Source of the DNA: Eonycteris spelaea | Taxonomy: Eukaryota > Chordata > Mammalia > Chiroptera > Pteropodidae | Length of the DNA: 64,000 nt | Assembly (NCBI GenBank): GCA_003508835.1 | Contig: PUFA01000165.1 | Location: 1,765,001 to 1,829,000, forward strand | Direction of reading: 5' to 3' | Shown here: positions 36,485 to 48,840 of the stretch, piece by piece | Position numbering within the stretch: position 1 is the stretch's first letter | How the letters are laid out: every line of letters begins with the position of its first letter | The notes under the pieces: generated by a model | Told to the model about the DNA's origin: nothing | Databases searched by the model: none | What the model saw: the letters and a program-made list of their open reading frames with translations, nothing else | Translations under genes and position numbers: made by a program

Positions 36485-36815
36485 TTTTAAGTGAACAAGA
36501 CATTTCTCTAGACTTCAAGGATCTTACAGTCTAGTTAGATTGATGAAATATAAAAATAAATGAGCTTTAATGTCTCATCCATTTTTGCAAGCCTTCTTGC
36601 CCCAAAAGTAGCTCATAAACTCCTCCTACAGACTAACGCATGCATGAGAGCCTGAGTCATCTTTATCAGAGCCCTTAAAATACTCTGAGTGTCTGTTGAC
36701 GGTAAAATCATGGATTCCTTGAGGCCAGAGACTACCTATTATTTCTGAATATTTAGTATGTCATTTTTAATAAGTGTGTGTGCTTTCAAATAAATGGATA
36801 TATAAATAAGTTAAT
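36485..36815. mobile_element. L2 fragments in opposite orientations
   Basis: 36,485-36,560 reads as antisense L2 ('ttcaaggatcttacagtcta'). 36,570-36,815 reads as the sense L2 3' end ('ttccttgaggccagagacta' at 36,716-36,735 and an AAATAAATGGATA-like terminus). They are two separate worn copies. Confidence 0.5.
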
Positions 36816-37224
36816 TAGCATTCAGTCACTACTTTTCCAGATGTTATCTATAGGAGGTAGTAATTGAAGTTACCTATGGCAGAAAGAAAAGAAGAAAGAG
36901 ACTAGAGAAAAGAACAAGGAGACAATCTGCGTTTAAGGGACAGGAAGAAGTAGAGAAACCTGGGAAACTGATGAAGAAGATCAGGAGGCCCTCAGTCCCT
37001 TCAGAGACACTGAACTAATGTTACACAGCTTGAAATACCTGCTCATAAAATCAATTTTGAAAGAGATGTTTACCCTATAACCAAAGTGTTTGAAAATATT
37101 TCTTTAGAAGAAGTAAATTCCCAAATCTGTGATATAATGAGAGTGATAGACTATTAAACCATTCAAGCCAGATGAATAAGGAAATGCTGAAGAACTATCT
37201 CTGAGTTCAGAATTATTATACATA

Positions 37225-37665
37225 AAAAGGAAATCCATTAAAATTATTTGCAGAGAAAGACAAATGCTGTATGATATCATTAATACAACCTGTAAAAGCC
37301 ATTTGCTAAAAACAGAGAGTAGGATGGTGGGAACCAAGGCCTGGGGACGGGGGAGAGCTGGGAGATATTGTTCAATGGTACAAATTTGCAACTACTCGAT
37401 AAATAAGTCCTAGAGCTCTAATGTGTAGCATCGTGATTACAGGCAACAATACTATTTTATAGACTTCAAAGTTGTTAAGAGACTAGATCTTATTTGTTTT
37501 TACCACACACACACAAAAATAATAATTATGTGATGTGATAGAGGTGTTAGCTGCCTATGATGGTAATCATATTGCAACATGTAAATGTATTAAATCAATA
37601 CCTTGTATAGCTTTAACTTACATAATGTTACATGTCAATTATATCTCAATGAAAAAACATTTTCC
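37225..37665 (+). mobile_element. L1 LINE 3' end
   Basis: 'tgctgtatgatatcattaat' (37,265-37,284), 'aggatggtgggaaccaaggc' (37,321-37,340), 'ttacatgtcaattatatctc' and the terminal 'aatgaaaaaac' are the sense 3' UTR of an L1, truncated at the 5' side. A CA run lies at 37,504-37,515. Confidence 0.85.
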
Positions 37666-40628
37666 CTTATTGCTGGGAAATGATCAAAGAAAATCTATTA
37701 TTAAAGGTCAGGTCCTTAGATCTTCTGCTACTTAGTTCTGATGCTATTAATTTAAAGAATTTTGGTTTCCAAATTATAAAACTTGATAGCATTATCTAAT
37801 TATACCATATTCAAAATTAAAAACAGTACCTTGATATTTTAAAAGCATTCTTAACTTGGACAATATTTAATTTTCTAGTATTTTAGAAACTATTAGTTGT
37901 TATCAGCTATAGAAAACAAATATTCTCATTTTTTCCTCAGTAATATTATTTGATGAGGCATATTTTGTTTAACTATAAGTATTTATCTTTATGCTTCTTT
38001 GTTAACCTTATGAGCACTACTGAAGTATTCAGGGATATTTTGCCCTTGGAATTATTTTATTAAAAATAATTTCTGATTACTCTTCAGTAATTTATTGAGT
38101 AAATTTTGGAAAAAAAATTATGAATGCTTATTAAATTCTATACATCTTATGTATCTTATTTAATGCTCACTATAACCCTCCAAGTTCAATAATTTTGTTT
38201 TTTGTTTTCTCTGTATTATGATTTAGGAAACTGAGGCTTAGAGTGAATCACTAACGGTGAAAGTCACACATTGCTTTTCACAGAAAGAGTCTAGGTTTAA
38301 ATTCAACTTCAAATTTTATCTCCTTAACCATATTATACTGACTCCTTTAGCCTTTTGAAAGCTGCTTCAATCTAGTTAGTTACAGTAAAATGCCCATCAG
38401 TTTATTTGAAGTATAATGAATTATAAATGCCTACTGGAAAAGTCAGAAAAGCATAGAAAATAAAATTATATCTTTATTCAAATTGAAGCTTAGTTTTGTT
38501 ATCCTTTTAAATAATTTTACAGGCTTTTCTGGGAATATAAATTGAGTACTAAAAGAACTAGTATTATTACAACTACCACTATTAATACCACTGCTATTGT
38601 GACTACTACTACTCCCAAAACACAACCACCAATGTTTAGTTGTGCATTCTCGACTGTTTTGATATAAATGGTCAGTGAGTTTGGGTTTTTCCAATTTTTA
38701 TTTATGGAAGCCTTGAAGAATGGTAGCACTAATGCCCAAGGTAATAAGGAATTTGAGCTGGTAATCTCCTTTCTGCCCTCCTTTTATCCCATCTCTATGC
38801 CTCCCTTCTCCCCTGCCGCCCTCTCTGTAGCAGAGACTGCGAGCTGCCTACCCCACATCCACTCTTCTTCTTCACCTTAGTAGGCTCATCTCCACCAAGG
38901 CAAAATACTACATTCGTGTTTCTTTTTCAACCAAGGTGGCCATGTATTTAATATTTTGAAATGCAAGTCAAAAAGATGTGTGAGGTATTGCAGAAGTCTC
39001 CTTAAATAGGAGAGGATTGCTGGTCTTCTCTTCCTCTCTTCTACCACTGGAGTTCTGATGTGATGGTTGGAGATCACAAAGCCATATTTTGCAATGAATA
39101 TGAAGGCTATTTACATGAGGTAGTGATTCAGGGGTTCTACGTGATTTGAGAGAGCTGCTGTTCTAGTCCAAGTCTGCTGAGAGAAATTAACTTCTATTTT
39201 GTTTACATCAGGATTATTCTAAATTTTGTTTTGTTTTGTTGTATGCAACCTGATGCTAATCTTATTTGATGGACACTAACTATCTTTATATCCTGGCTTA
39301 AAGGCAAAAAAATAGGACGTATTAACTATGTTTATGGCAATAGTGCCCTACTCCCCTAAGATCTAGATACAATTTTAGCAACATTGTCAAACTCCTTTAT
39401 GTTCCAATTTGGTTTCTTCCTGGCAATTTTCTTTTGTCAACTTTTATAAGAAGGTGGAACATGCTTAATTCTTTCTTTGAAACTAGATACAAAGTTAACA
39501 CATGTGAAATTGCTCTGTAAATTACATGGTGTTAAGTAGAGTTTCTGTATTATTATTTATAAGTCCCTTTCCCGCGCATTGAAGTTTGAGAACACCTGAC
39601 GGAATCCCTAAGTCTTTCCAGCTTCTAGAGGAAAATGAATTTGATGCAGAATGTTGGGGCCAGATCTCTCATTAATACCTCATGAAAAGCTGTGGCAAAA
39701 GGTAAAAGAATCCTAGACAAATTATACTTAGGCTGTAATAGGAACCAGTGATCTTTTATTCCTATCAGCTTAAAGAGTTTGCTTATTTTTTGTCTGTGTG
39801 CCAAAGGCTATACAAGAAAAATATTTTAATATTCTACAAAATAAACAAGTACAATGAAGCTTTAGCTAATATTTTATAATATTATAAACAAAATGTTGGG
39901 TATCTCAAAGCTTATAAATAGAGAAATATATATACATGGAGAGCAAGTACTGGACTATATGAACATGTACCTATCCAATGTTTACTTGCGAATGGAAAAA
40001 CAATAACAAGATACCACTAAGAAAATAACAAATAAATAATTCACATAAAAATGAGAATTATTGTGACCAATTGTCAAGGATTCATACACTGAGATGCTTC
40101 TGAATTTTTATATTTAAATTTGGAAATACGTAATTAAGAAATGTATTATATAAACTATGTCAGGGTTTAATTACCAAAGAGAGAATACAATACATTTTAA
40201 TACCCTGTTTTATGTTGGCAAGTGTGAATTGGATTTGAAAATTGTAAGGATAATTCTATTACATAATTTTCTTTAGTGTTTTAGATTTTTACAGGAAATT
40301 CTGAGTTATTTTAGAAAATAAGAGAAGCAGAGGGAAAGAAAGAAAAGTAAGAAAGAGGTACAGTCAGTGAAAGAAGAAAGAGAAGAACATAGAATATGAT
40401 TTCTAAGAAGACATAAAAAAATAAAATTACAAAAAATGAGAGGAGAATAAAGAATAATGTGTTGTATATTCTATGTAAGAACATATAACTGATTTCACCA
40501 TTTCTAATAGATTACCATTTGATTCACATATTTTTGGGTTTATTTCTCTCATCTTTAGAATCAAAAAACACAGATGGCAAGGACACTTTTACATATTATT
40601 TTCATTACCTAGTAAGTGTTTAAACTTA
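37666..40628. other. Non-coding stretch with one MIR
   Basis: Apart from the MIR at 38,130-38,330 and a possible worn hAT terminus near 39,572-39,598 ('gaagtttgagaacacctg'), no repeat is clear. ORFs at 38,443-38,880 overlap on both strands without a domain. Confidence 0.4.
38130..38330 (-). mobile_element. MIR SINE
   Basis: 'atttaatgctcactataacc' (38,159-38,178) and 'ggaaactgaggcttagagtg' (38,227-38,246) are antisense MIR in the right order and spacing, with an AT-rich expansion between them. Confidence 0.7.
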
Positions 40629-40671
40629 CTTCTGTTCTTTCTCCTTAGTATTAAAGGAGAAAGAACAGAAG
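40629..40671. repeat. Perfect 18-bp inverted repeat (hairpin)
   Basis: The left arm (40,629-40,646) and right arm (40,654-40,671) are fully complementary over 18 bp with a 7-nt loop. One arm is pyrimidine-rich, the other purine-rich. No transposon terminus or target duplication is evident around it. Confidence 0.9.
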
Positions 40672-40939
40672 ACTTTACTAGATGCTAATTAAGTGTAGGT
40701 GTAAAGGAAGAATGGAGAAGAGAAAATATCTCTGCAAGAACAAACATTAGATTTTTCTCCATTACTTATCATTACTGGCCTCATATTCTTTATGGTGCTA
40801 ATGCTTTCAGTACTTATTGATTTACCATACTGGTAATTATAGTGACATCGACCTGCATTTTTCTTTCCTGCATAAAAATGTTGAATTTATTTTAAAGCTG
40901 TTGTGATCAGGTGACTGCAATATCAAAATATAATTCAAG

Positions 40940-41055
40940 GGACATGATAAACTCTTACTGTGTGTAAGGCTCAGTGTTGACCCTGGGGATCCAGAGAACC
41001 CATTTATTCTCAATTCTTAATTTTAAGAAGCTGTCAGACTACTTTGGAGATTAGT
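40940..41055 (-). mobile_element. Worn L2 fragment
   Basis: 'aactcttactgtgtgtaagg' followed by 'ctggggatccagagaac' resembles the antisense L2 3' end. Divergence is high. Confidence 0.4.
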
Positions 41056-41194
41056 CATATTTTCAACAAAAATATGATGCCAACTAAATATAATTTTATA
41101 CAAATATGAACATTTGCTGTAGGAGGGTTTCAAAGAAATGAAAGAGCACTTATAATTTAGCAGAATTTTTTAAAAACCTAACATGAAATAGGTG

Positions 41195-41380
41195 GCTTCT
41201 GAGTTTTGTGACCTTCGCCAATTTACCTATGCCCAGTAAACCTCAGTTTCCTTCTTTGTAATATTGAAATAATAACAGCATCTACTTCATGAGACTGTTG
41301 TTGAAGGCTTCAATAAAAAAAATAATGAACTAGGACATTGCCTATATAAAATAAGCACTATGTTAAATATTAGCCTTTGA
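41195..41380 (+). mobile_element. MIR SINE
   Basis: 'cctcagtttccttctttgta' (41,242-41,261), 'aataataacagcatctactt' and 'catgagactgttgttgaagg' follow the sense MIR, ending near 'aagcactatgttaaat'. Confidence 0.8.
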
Positions 41381-41895
41381 TTTTTTGTTATTATTAAGCT
41401 TGAACAGGTACTCTTAGAATTCTAGTGAGATTTAAGCCACTTTCATTTCTATTGAGGCATTTAATATATTAATAAAGAAATTACAAATAGGGTTGTTTAA
41501 AAATTGAAGTAATTTTAAGCATTCAAATATAAGAAATTATATTTTTAACATGAAGAAACATATAACATCTCTCTATACACAAGTATGTATGAAGATCATT
41601 GTGGAGTCTTTTGTGGATGTAAGATCTAAGTTAAATGGCCCTCCTCCCAACCAATCATAGATCCTGAGATTGCAAAAATGGACATAAATAAGAAGGTAGA
41701 GGTGGATAGGAGACTTTTCTGGTGGAAGAAACAAAAGCAGCAGAGATCTGAAAATAAGTAGATACAAGGAAAACTATAGGAATAAGAAATTGTTTATGTT
41801 AGTTGGGGATAGGATAGATCTAAGAAAGTAAGATAAATATTTTAGGGGTCAGAAGGACTCAATTCAGTGAGGAATAAGAGATTAGTTTCCTAAGT

Positions 41896-41953
41896 CTGTG
41901 TATATGTGTATGAGCGTGCGTGCGTGCATGCGTGTGTGGTGGTGGTGGTGGTC
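41896..41953. repeat. Alternating TG/CG tract plus (GGT)n
   Basis: A purine-pyrimidine alternating run with several CpG and GpC steps (41,914-41,937) passes directly into five GGT units. This is the best Z-DNA-prone tract in the window. Confidence 0.85.
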
Positions 41954-42959
41954 AAATAATTGAAACTGTATTTTAAGGAAATTAATTTGCAAAAGTATAT
42001 AGTGTGGATCTGATATAGATAGGTGGCAGAGAAACTCTCAGGCAGAGAATTGGAATGAGGATCTGAAATGACACTGGGGAAAAAAGGGAGAGAATTATGA
42101 AAGAATGGTCTTGAAAATATACATTTATGTTATTAATTCCTGCCTCTCACTTGTTTTAGCAGACATTTTTGGCCTATCTCCAACGAATAGCAAGCAGCTA
42201 TTTGACAGAAAAAGAAAACAAAACAGAAAACAATAGAGCCCCTTCAGCAAATCTCCATCCTAATTTAAACTCATTTTCGTTGACAACCATTTTTCCCATT
42301 TCCTCCTGCTCCAAGGAAGGAGAATGGCTTTCTCTTCCATACAGGAGTGGTTCTTCTGAAAAAACTAACTTCTCCATCTCAGGACCGCGAAAATAACTTC
42401 TATGGAAATGTCTCCACTCTAGACTGAATCCCTTTTGCTTCCATCGCCACAGAGAACTTCTTGAATTCATTATCATTTACCATCTCTGCAAACCAACCTC
42501 TCTCCTGCTCTCTTCCCTCAGCCTTTAAACCTGCAAAGTGTTCTTATTTATGATTTCTACCTTTCTGGCCCATTTACATCCTCTTTAATGTGTTTGTTTC
42601 TTTGTTTTCATCTGCTCCACCAAAGGTTCATTCTTCAATCTTGTTCTCTTTTCATCTTACACATCTCATCTATTCGATTGGTTTATTTACCACCAAAGTG
42701 TATATGATTCTCAAATATCTGTCACAAGTAGAAGGTGGTATGTCTGATGGATAGTTAGGATGATTGCCATATTCATAATGAACTCATCTTTTCAGCCTCT
42801 TGTTCCTGTAACTTATGTATCATAGAATGGCAGCATAATTATTTTAATCGTCCAAACTACAAACCTGAGAGAAATCCTAGATCCTCTTTCCTTTATCACT
42901 TATCACAAATTGGTTACAAATTCTTAGGTTATATGAGTTGGGATTTTTTTTTTTTTTGG

Positions 42960-43712
42960 ATGAAAGCAACATATAGAAACTAATTTTTCACAAGCATATA
43001 ACCAGCAGTTGGAAGTTTGGAAAACTATACAGTAACAAGTTTTGGCTAGAATAGAGAGAAATTGGAACTCTCATACATTACTGATTAGAATGTAAAATGG
43101 TCCAGCTGCCTTGGAGTGCAGTTTGGTACTTCTTTAAATTACTAAACATACATATTACCTAGCAATTATATTCTTAGGCATATACCAAAGAGAAATGAAA
43201 ATACATGTTCACATAAAACATCTACATGAAGGTTCATAGCAGCATTTTTCATAATAGCCAAAACATGAAAACATCCTAAATGTCCAATGATTAATGAATG
43301 AATTAACAAAATACAGTATAACCATACAAATGAATAGTATTCAGGAATAAGAAAGAATGAAGTACCAATACATGTAACAACACAGATGAGCTTTGAAAAC
43401 ATTATGCTAGTCAAAGCCAGTCAAAAAAAATCACATATTGTATGATTCCATTTATATAAAATATCCAGAATAGAAAAATCTTTAGAGACAGACAAAAGTT
43501 ATTGGTTGTCAGGAGTTAGAGAAAAGAGGAGTGAGTACTAATGGATATATAGTTTCTTTTTGAGGTGATGAAATGTTTAAAAAATAGTTTGTGGTAATAG
43601 TTGCATGACTGTGAATATATTAAAAACTACTAATCTGTATAGTTTAAATGGGTGAATATTATAGTATGTGAAACATATCTCAATAAAACTGCTTTTAAAA
43701 AATAAAAATCAT
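42960..43712 (+). mobile_element. L1 LINE 3' end inserted in L2
   Basis: 'agagaaattggaactctcat' (43,056-43,075), 'ttcatagcagcatttttcat' (43,232-43,251), 'aaaatgtccaat'-like wording near 43,280, 'ggaataagaaagaatgaagt' and the tail 'tttaaaaaataaaaatc' give a classical L1 late ORF2 and 3' UTR. The 82-codon minus-strand ORF at 43,166-43,414 is antisense to this ORF2 remnant. Confidence 0.88.
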
Positions 43713-44074
43713 GGTGAAATCACAGTTACTTAGAAGCCTTCAATGGCCTCCCACTATTCATAGCCACACTTCTTTGGCTGGGGCATGTGCACTGGTCCAC
43801 AGGATGAAATCTAAATTGCATTACCTTGATGTAGATGGTCCTTACTGTTATTTCCACACCTAACAGTCCCTTTCTCAATACTTGTCATCCTTACAGTCAC
43901 ACATCCTTTTTCTAGTCGTGTAGAGCTACTTCTACTTGTACCTACTACTATTTGGCTCTATCTTACTTCTCTGCCATTTGCCATCTCCTACCCTTTAATC
44001 TCCCTACACCAACTCATATTTATCATATCAAACTCTTAGCCATCCTTTAAGCCTTACTCTGCATATTACCTTGT

Positions 44075-44740
44075 CCAGTGTATTAGTTATCATTGGTCAT
44101 TTGCAAAAATGACTCTAACTAGCATAAGCAATAAAATAGGGTTTTTTGTTTGTTTGTTTTTTTGTTTTTGGAAGGACATGAAATGGTTCAGTGAATGATA
44201 GAATAAGTTGAACCTTCAAGCCACAGAAAAAAAAATTAAGGTCTAGACTGCAGGAACTAATGGATAGTCTACCAGATGAAGATATTAGAATGAATTGGTT
44301 CTGTTTTTGAACTCTGTGAGACCCAGTTCAAGATTTAAGACTCAAAGGAAGGAATTATCTGATTGCTCAACTTGAGTAACATGTCCATAACTCAACCAGG
44401 TGCTAGAGGACATCTTGATGGGCAGTTCCAACAAGACTGGATAAATGGCATGGGATGATGGTTCCACACATTCTTCACATGTCCAAGCCTCTTTAAAGTT
44501 GAATAAGACCATGTGGCTAATTTGAGCCAATGAGAAGAAGTGACATGTCTAAGCTATCATGTCGAAACTAAGACAAAAGAAGCTAAAGCAAGCCTCTCTA
44601 GCTGTAGTTGCCATATTTTCTTGGTGCTGTTGCAAAAGGAGGTAGAACCTTGGTTCCTAATTACTTGTGTGCCAATGAAACCCCCTCTATCCTGTGCAGG
44701 ACATAAAGCATGAACAAGAAATAAAAATTGGATGTGGCTT
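44075..44740. mobile_element. Unnamed repeat inserted in L2
   Basis: This block separates two collinear L2 parts, so it is an insertion. It contains 'gtattagttatcattgg' at its left end and 'gtggctaatttgagccaatg' (44,513-44,532) inside, wording I associate with old LTR or DNA repeats. The left end opens like a MaLR-type LTR, but the body does not follow MLT1. Confidence 0.4.
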
Positions 44741-45060
44741 TGATTAACCTATCCAGAATAAAATCTTCCTCAAACTAAATTGAGGCAATGTCCTCAGCAA
44801 AAGGGGAAATTGATAGTAAGCAAGCGAAACTAACAGTTGTCCATTAAATCCAGTGAGGCTTCCAGACTTCCCTGGGGTCGGCTAACGTTCCCACACTGTG
44901 CTCTCTTAGAACTTAGTATATACCTTAACTAGCACATTCTAAACAGATGTAATTATTTAATTACATGATTTTTTGGGGGTCATCAACTGCTGAGTTTGAC
45001 ACCTAGGGGACAATAAACAAATATTTGATAAATGAAAGAATGAACAAATGAGTAAAAATG

Positions 45061-46269
45061 GAAGAAATGAAAGAAAGATAAATCAGGTCATTAGGTCGTC
45101 ATCTCTTTTTACATCATAAAAAGTACCATGGTTTTCTCTTAATGTTTTTTCCATTTATGTACATTAATGTTTTGCTTCAATTTTTGGTAAATAACAGATG
45201 TTCCAGTGCAAAAATAGGTAAAGTGCAGCCTGGTGCTCTACCTAGCCTGCAAATGTGGTTTTAGTCTGCTCAGCATTTTAAACATTTTGATTTAATTACC
45301 AAATTTTTTAAAATGTAGGTAATCTCACCCACGTATCTGGAGTTCTAGCTTTTATTGAAAAACTGGAACAGCTTGCAACATGATGTCCTATTTTCTTATG
45401 GAAACAATGAAGTGAACCTGAGGTGTTGTTGCTTTCCACATACAGAGAAAGTTCTTCCTTTTTACACAGTGTCCATACAGCCTGCTTTCCTATTCCAGTT
45501 ACCTGTCAGGCTCTGGTGGGCATTTTGACTAGAATCCCTATAAATTCTTTAGAAAACTAAAGTGTATTTAAAAGGTTTTTCCTGAGACACCAAGACTGTT
45601 GAAACTTATGTTGCTGTGAGAGTTCTCTTTTACGGTTGGTAATTGATCTCTGCCTTCCCATATCTTGAATAAAGTACTAAAGTTTTAAAAATCCATGTGG
45701 GAAAACTATTTGTTATATATTATGCCACAATGGTCACTGGTGATTGTTATATATTATGCCACAATGGTCACAAGGGTGCAGGTGATTAACTTTTACTTGG
45801 TGATTTCTTCAATTTTAGAAAAACATTTTTGATTTGGTCTTGATGTAGTTTAAATGCATTGTATTAACTTCCTTTTTTTTTTTTTTGAAAGAGTATAATT
45901 TGGTTCATAAATTGCAGATGGTGGATTCATGCTAAATGACTATCCTCATTGCTCAGGAAATTAATTCTTTTGACAGAATCATTCACTTAAAATGAAGTGA
46001 ATATTTAACTTTATATATTAAGAGGTTTGAATGAAGTATCAATGCCTTCATTTTCATATACTGCCTCCTTTAATAATTTCATAGTTCATTTCCCTTTTAT
46101 TGAAGTTAAGGATATGTGAGCCATATTTGTAAGTTCTTGCCAAACATTTTTTTTTATTCATTCTCTATTTGTTTTCTTCTTGGTGAGGTGTTTCTGGTTC
46201 CTCTGAATTTGCTATCAAACGGATGGTCATAATAACATACATAACTTAATCAATTGACCTAAAACTGAT
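45061..46269. other. Non-coding stretch with a tandem duplication
   Basis: No clear repeat family. A 28-nt exact direct repeat is at 45,710-45,737 and 45,744-45,771. A T-run of 14 lies near 45,873-45,886. Confidence 0.4.
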
Positions 46270-46274
46270 TAGAT

Positions 46275-46440
46275 GGTAGGTAAGAGCAGGGACCTAGAGT
46301 CAGACTGGCTAGGATTTAAATTCAGGAGTTTGCATCTTTTGTGTATGACCTTGGGCAATTTGTTAAATCTCTCCAAATCAACCTTTTTTTTCTCATGTAG
46401 ATAATGGAGATAATAATGGCTTGTTCAAAAAAAAATGAAT
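46275..46440 (+). mobile_element. MIR SINE
   Basis: 'ctagagtcagactggctagg' (46,293-46,312), 'atgaccttgggcaatttgtt' (46,344-46,363) and 'tagataatggagataataat' (46,399-46,418) match sense MIR from the tRNA-like part to the core. It is one of the more complete copies. Confidence 0.88.
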
Positions 46441-47275
46441 CAAGATAAATATATTTTGTGTATACATACACGCACAATTAAGATGACACACATCACAAAT
46501 TCTATGTGATATTCACAATTTCAATTTGTTAAGAAAAATGACCTTGCATGTATTTAAATCTTCCTAGTCAAAGCTTTCACACAACTAATGCCTTAAAAAA
46601 AGAATCCAGTTTTTTTTTTTTTTTTAATTTAAGGTCTTTCACATTTAAAACTGTTTTTTTAAATTCTTTCACTTATCCCAGGCCCACTGATTCTTGTTTT
46701 GTTTTGGTCTTGCCTCTGAACAATGCATGTACCTTCCTTTCTTTATCCTACTTTTGCCATTCTCTTTGACTAAAATAATTTTTCTACTCCTCATACTAAT
46801 CAGAATTCCTCTTGTCCCTGAAGGTCTAACGCAAATAACACCCTAAGACTCCTTCTCTCCATTGCAGAAGTCTTAATTTTGGAACTGTAAATTTGGCACT
46901 TCTATGTCATTTATCTTTTTTTCTAGTTTCTGTTAATAGAAGCAAATGGTGGAGTGTGCATATAAATATGGAAATAGACAGCCTAAATTTGGATAAAAGA
47001 AAACAGATGGATTTGAATTGTACTGGATGAGATTAACCATGGTTTAGCAGATGCCTAGGAGTTATTTACCTTCGAAGCAGGTCTTGGCAATTTATAGTAG
47101 GAGTCAAGCCTTAAGGCAAGGCTACTTTAGAATAAGAGTGAGGTAATGAGTTGGATGTAGGGGAAGGTATAGGAAGCAGCAAAGCAGGTCAATTTTCAGC
47201 AGAAAAGCTGGAGGAAATGTGGAACACCTAGGGTCTTGCCAACTTTTAAATTTGCGTAATTAACTGCTGAATAAC
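46441..47275. other. Non-coding stretch, nothing recognised
   Basis: AT-rich, with a T-run at 46,611-46,625. The short ORF at 46,548-46,769 is pyrimidine-driven and has no domain. Confidence 0.4.
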
Positions 47276-47279
47276 TGAT

Positions 47280-47490
47280 AGGGGTCAGCAAACATTTTCT
47301 GTAAAGGCCCAGAAAGTAAATATTTTCAGTCATACCTTCTAGGTTGTAACTATCAACTCTGCTGTGTTTGCACAGAAGCAGCCATAGACAATACATAAAC
47401 AAATAAGAATGACTGTGTTCCAATAAAACTCTATTAACATATCAGGAGGCAGGCTGAATAAGGTTTGTAGTTGACTGGCTTCTTGAACTA
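47280..47490 (-). mobile_element. hAT-Charlie type MER element
   Basis: 'ggggtcagcaaacattttct' (47,281-47,300), 'ctgtaaaggcccagaaagta', 'agcagccatagacaatacat' (47,378-47,397) and 'gtgttccaataaaactctat' (47,416-47,435) match a common nonautonomous DNA transposon with a CAGGGGTCGGCAAACT-type terminus. It is nearly complete. The minus-strand ORF across it is not a gene. Confidence 0.8.
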
Positions 47491-47504
47491 AAATCTTTAT
47501 GAAC

Positions 47505-47625
47505 AAAATTTAGATCTTTGAGGACAGAGCTGTGTCTCCCTTCTGCACCTCTAACTGCCAGTATAGTTCTGATATATTTTAGATATTCAATAAAGATGTA
47601 TTATTCATTAGGGTGAACATTACTT
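47505..47625 (+). mobile_element. L2 LINE 3' end
   Basis: 'tttgaggacagagctgtgtc' (47,517-47,536) and 'tagatattcaataaagatgt' (47,581-47,600) are the sense L2 3' terminus. Confidence 0.75.
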
Positions 47626-48555
47626 ATGGCGTAAACCATCTCATTTATAATATATCTGTTAATCCACGCTGATACCTGGAATGTTTTCCCCCCATGCCAT
47701 ATTTGTGTTGACATTTACTATTTTGAGGGTGACAGTTTTACTTCCAAATTATGTTCTCTGAACTACATTTTATGAAAATTTCATTAGGTAAAAATAATAT
47801 AATTCTTTTTATTTGAGTTTCATAAAATTACTTCTGCTGATTTAACTTTTAAAGACTCTGAAAAATAAATTAACATTATTTATTAACTTTTTAAAAAAGA
47901 AAAGTAAGACCATCAACTTATGTCCAAACTAACTCAAATTGACTGATACTTGTTGCCTATAATTTTGATGACATGAATTTGATGACATGAAGCTACCAGC
48001 CAGTGTTGGAAAGCAGTAATTGACTGATGTTGTCTGTGTGTGTGAGTGAAGAAGGTAGTGGTGAAAACAATCAGATCATATATTTGACATTCTTGATCTA
48101 AATAGTATGAAAAATTCTATCTACCTATAAATGTTCATATTTGTATTCTTGAATGTGTGTTTATGTACGACATCAACTTATTACCTAGGGTAATCTGAAT
48201 GGCTCAGTGATAGGAATTTTATTTTTTTTTGATTTTGGCTTTGATGGATTTTCAAAATGCTACAATGAACCTGTTACTTTTAGAATTAATGTTTCTAATA
48301 TTGGTGGACTAAATACCTAGAAAGATCCTAGAAGAAAACACATCCAGTGTATTTTAAATGCATTGCTGGGCTCTCAATAAAGTTAGAGAAACAAATTAAT
48401 TAATCCATTTGATCTCACCAAGGCCAGAGAAGTCCTAAAAGTAAATGTCAGTACCAGGGCTGAGACAAGGAGGCTTACCTGTGGGCTGCTACTTGTTGAT
48501 TAGATGAATCCTCTGATTCCTGCATTAAGCTGAAAACTTGAAAAGTGCTAAAGGG
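47626..48555. other. Non-coding stretch, no gene
   Basis: No clear repeat. A 13-nt unit 'ttgatgacatgaa' is repeated in tandem near 47,964-47,991. Confidence 0.4.
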
Positions 48556-48840
48556 GTCCTACACTAAAACTGCAAATTCTCTTGTGATTAAAAATCCCAA
48601 ATGTAGGCCTTTGCTATTTCTACAGGTCAAATTCAGCAAAATTTGAGCTCACAATAGAAAGGAAATCACCAAATACAAAATAAAATAAGGCATTATGAGT
48701 GAGAGTCAGCATAAACATTGAAGTTTTAAGTCCCCACCTGAAGAGTATAGATAATAGAATTACTAGACAGAATGTAAAACACTGGTGTAGTAAAAGTAGA
48801 ATAAAAAATGAACAAGCAAAGAAAAATGATCAAGAATGAC

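Larger units (their letters stand above)
42690..45060 (+). mobile_element. L2 LINE broken into three parts
   Basis: Part one (about 42,690-42,945) holds 'gagaaatcctagatcctctt' (42,869-42,888). Part two (43,725-44,070) holds 'gccttcaatggcctcccact' (43,737-43,756) and 'aggatgaaatctaaattgca'. Part three (44,870-45,060) holds the 3' end with 'aataaacaaatatttgataa'. All are sense L2 in consensus order. An L1 separates the first two and an unnamed repeat separates the last two. Confidence 0.65.

Noticed and set aside
43166..43414. 82-codon minus-strand ORF with hydrophobic segments
   Set aside because: It is antisense to an L1 late-ORF2 region. The apparent membrane-like run is a by-product of A-rich L1 coding sequence read backwards.
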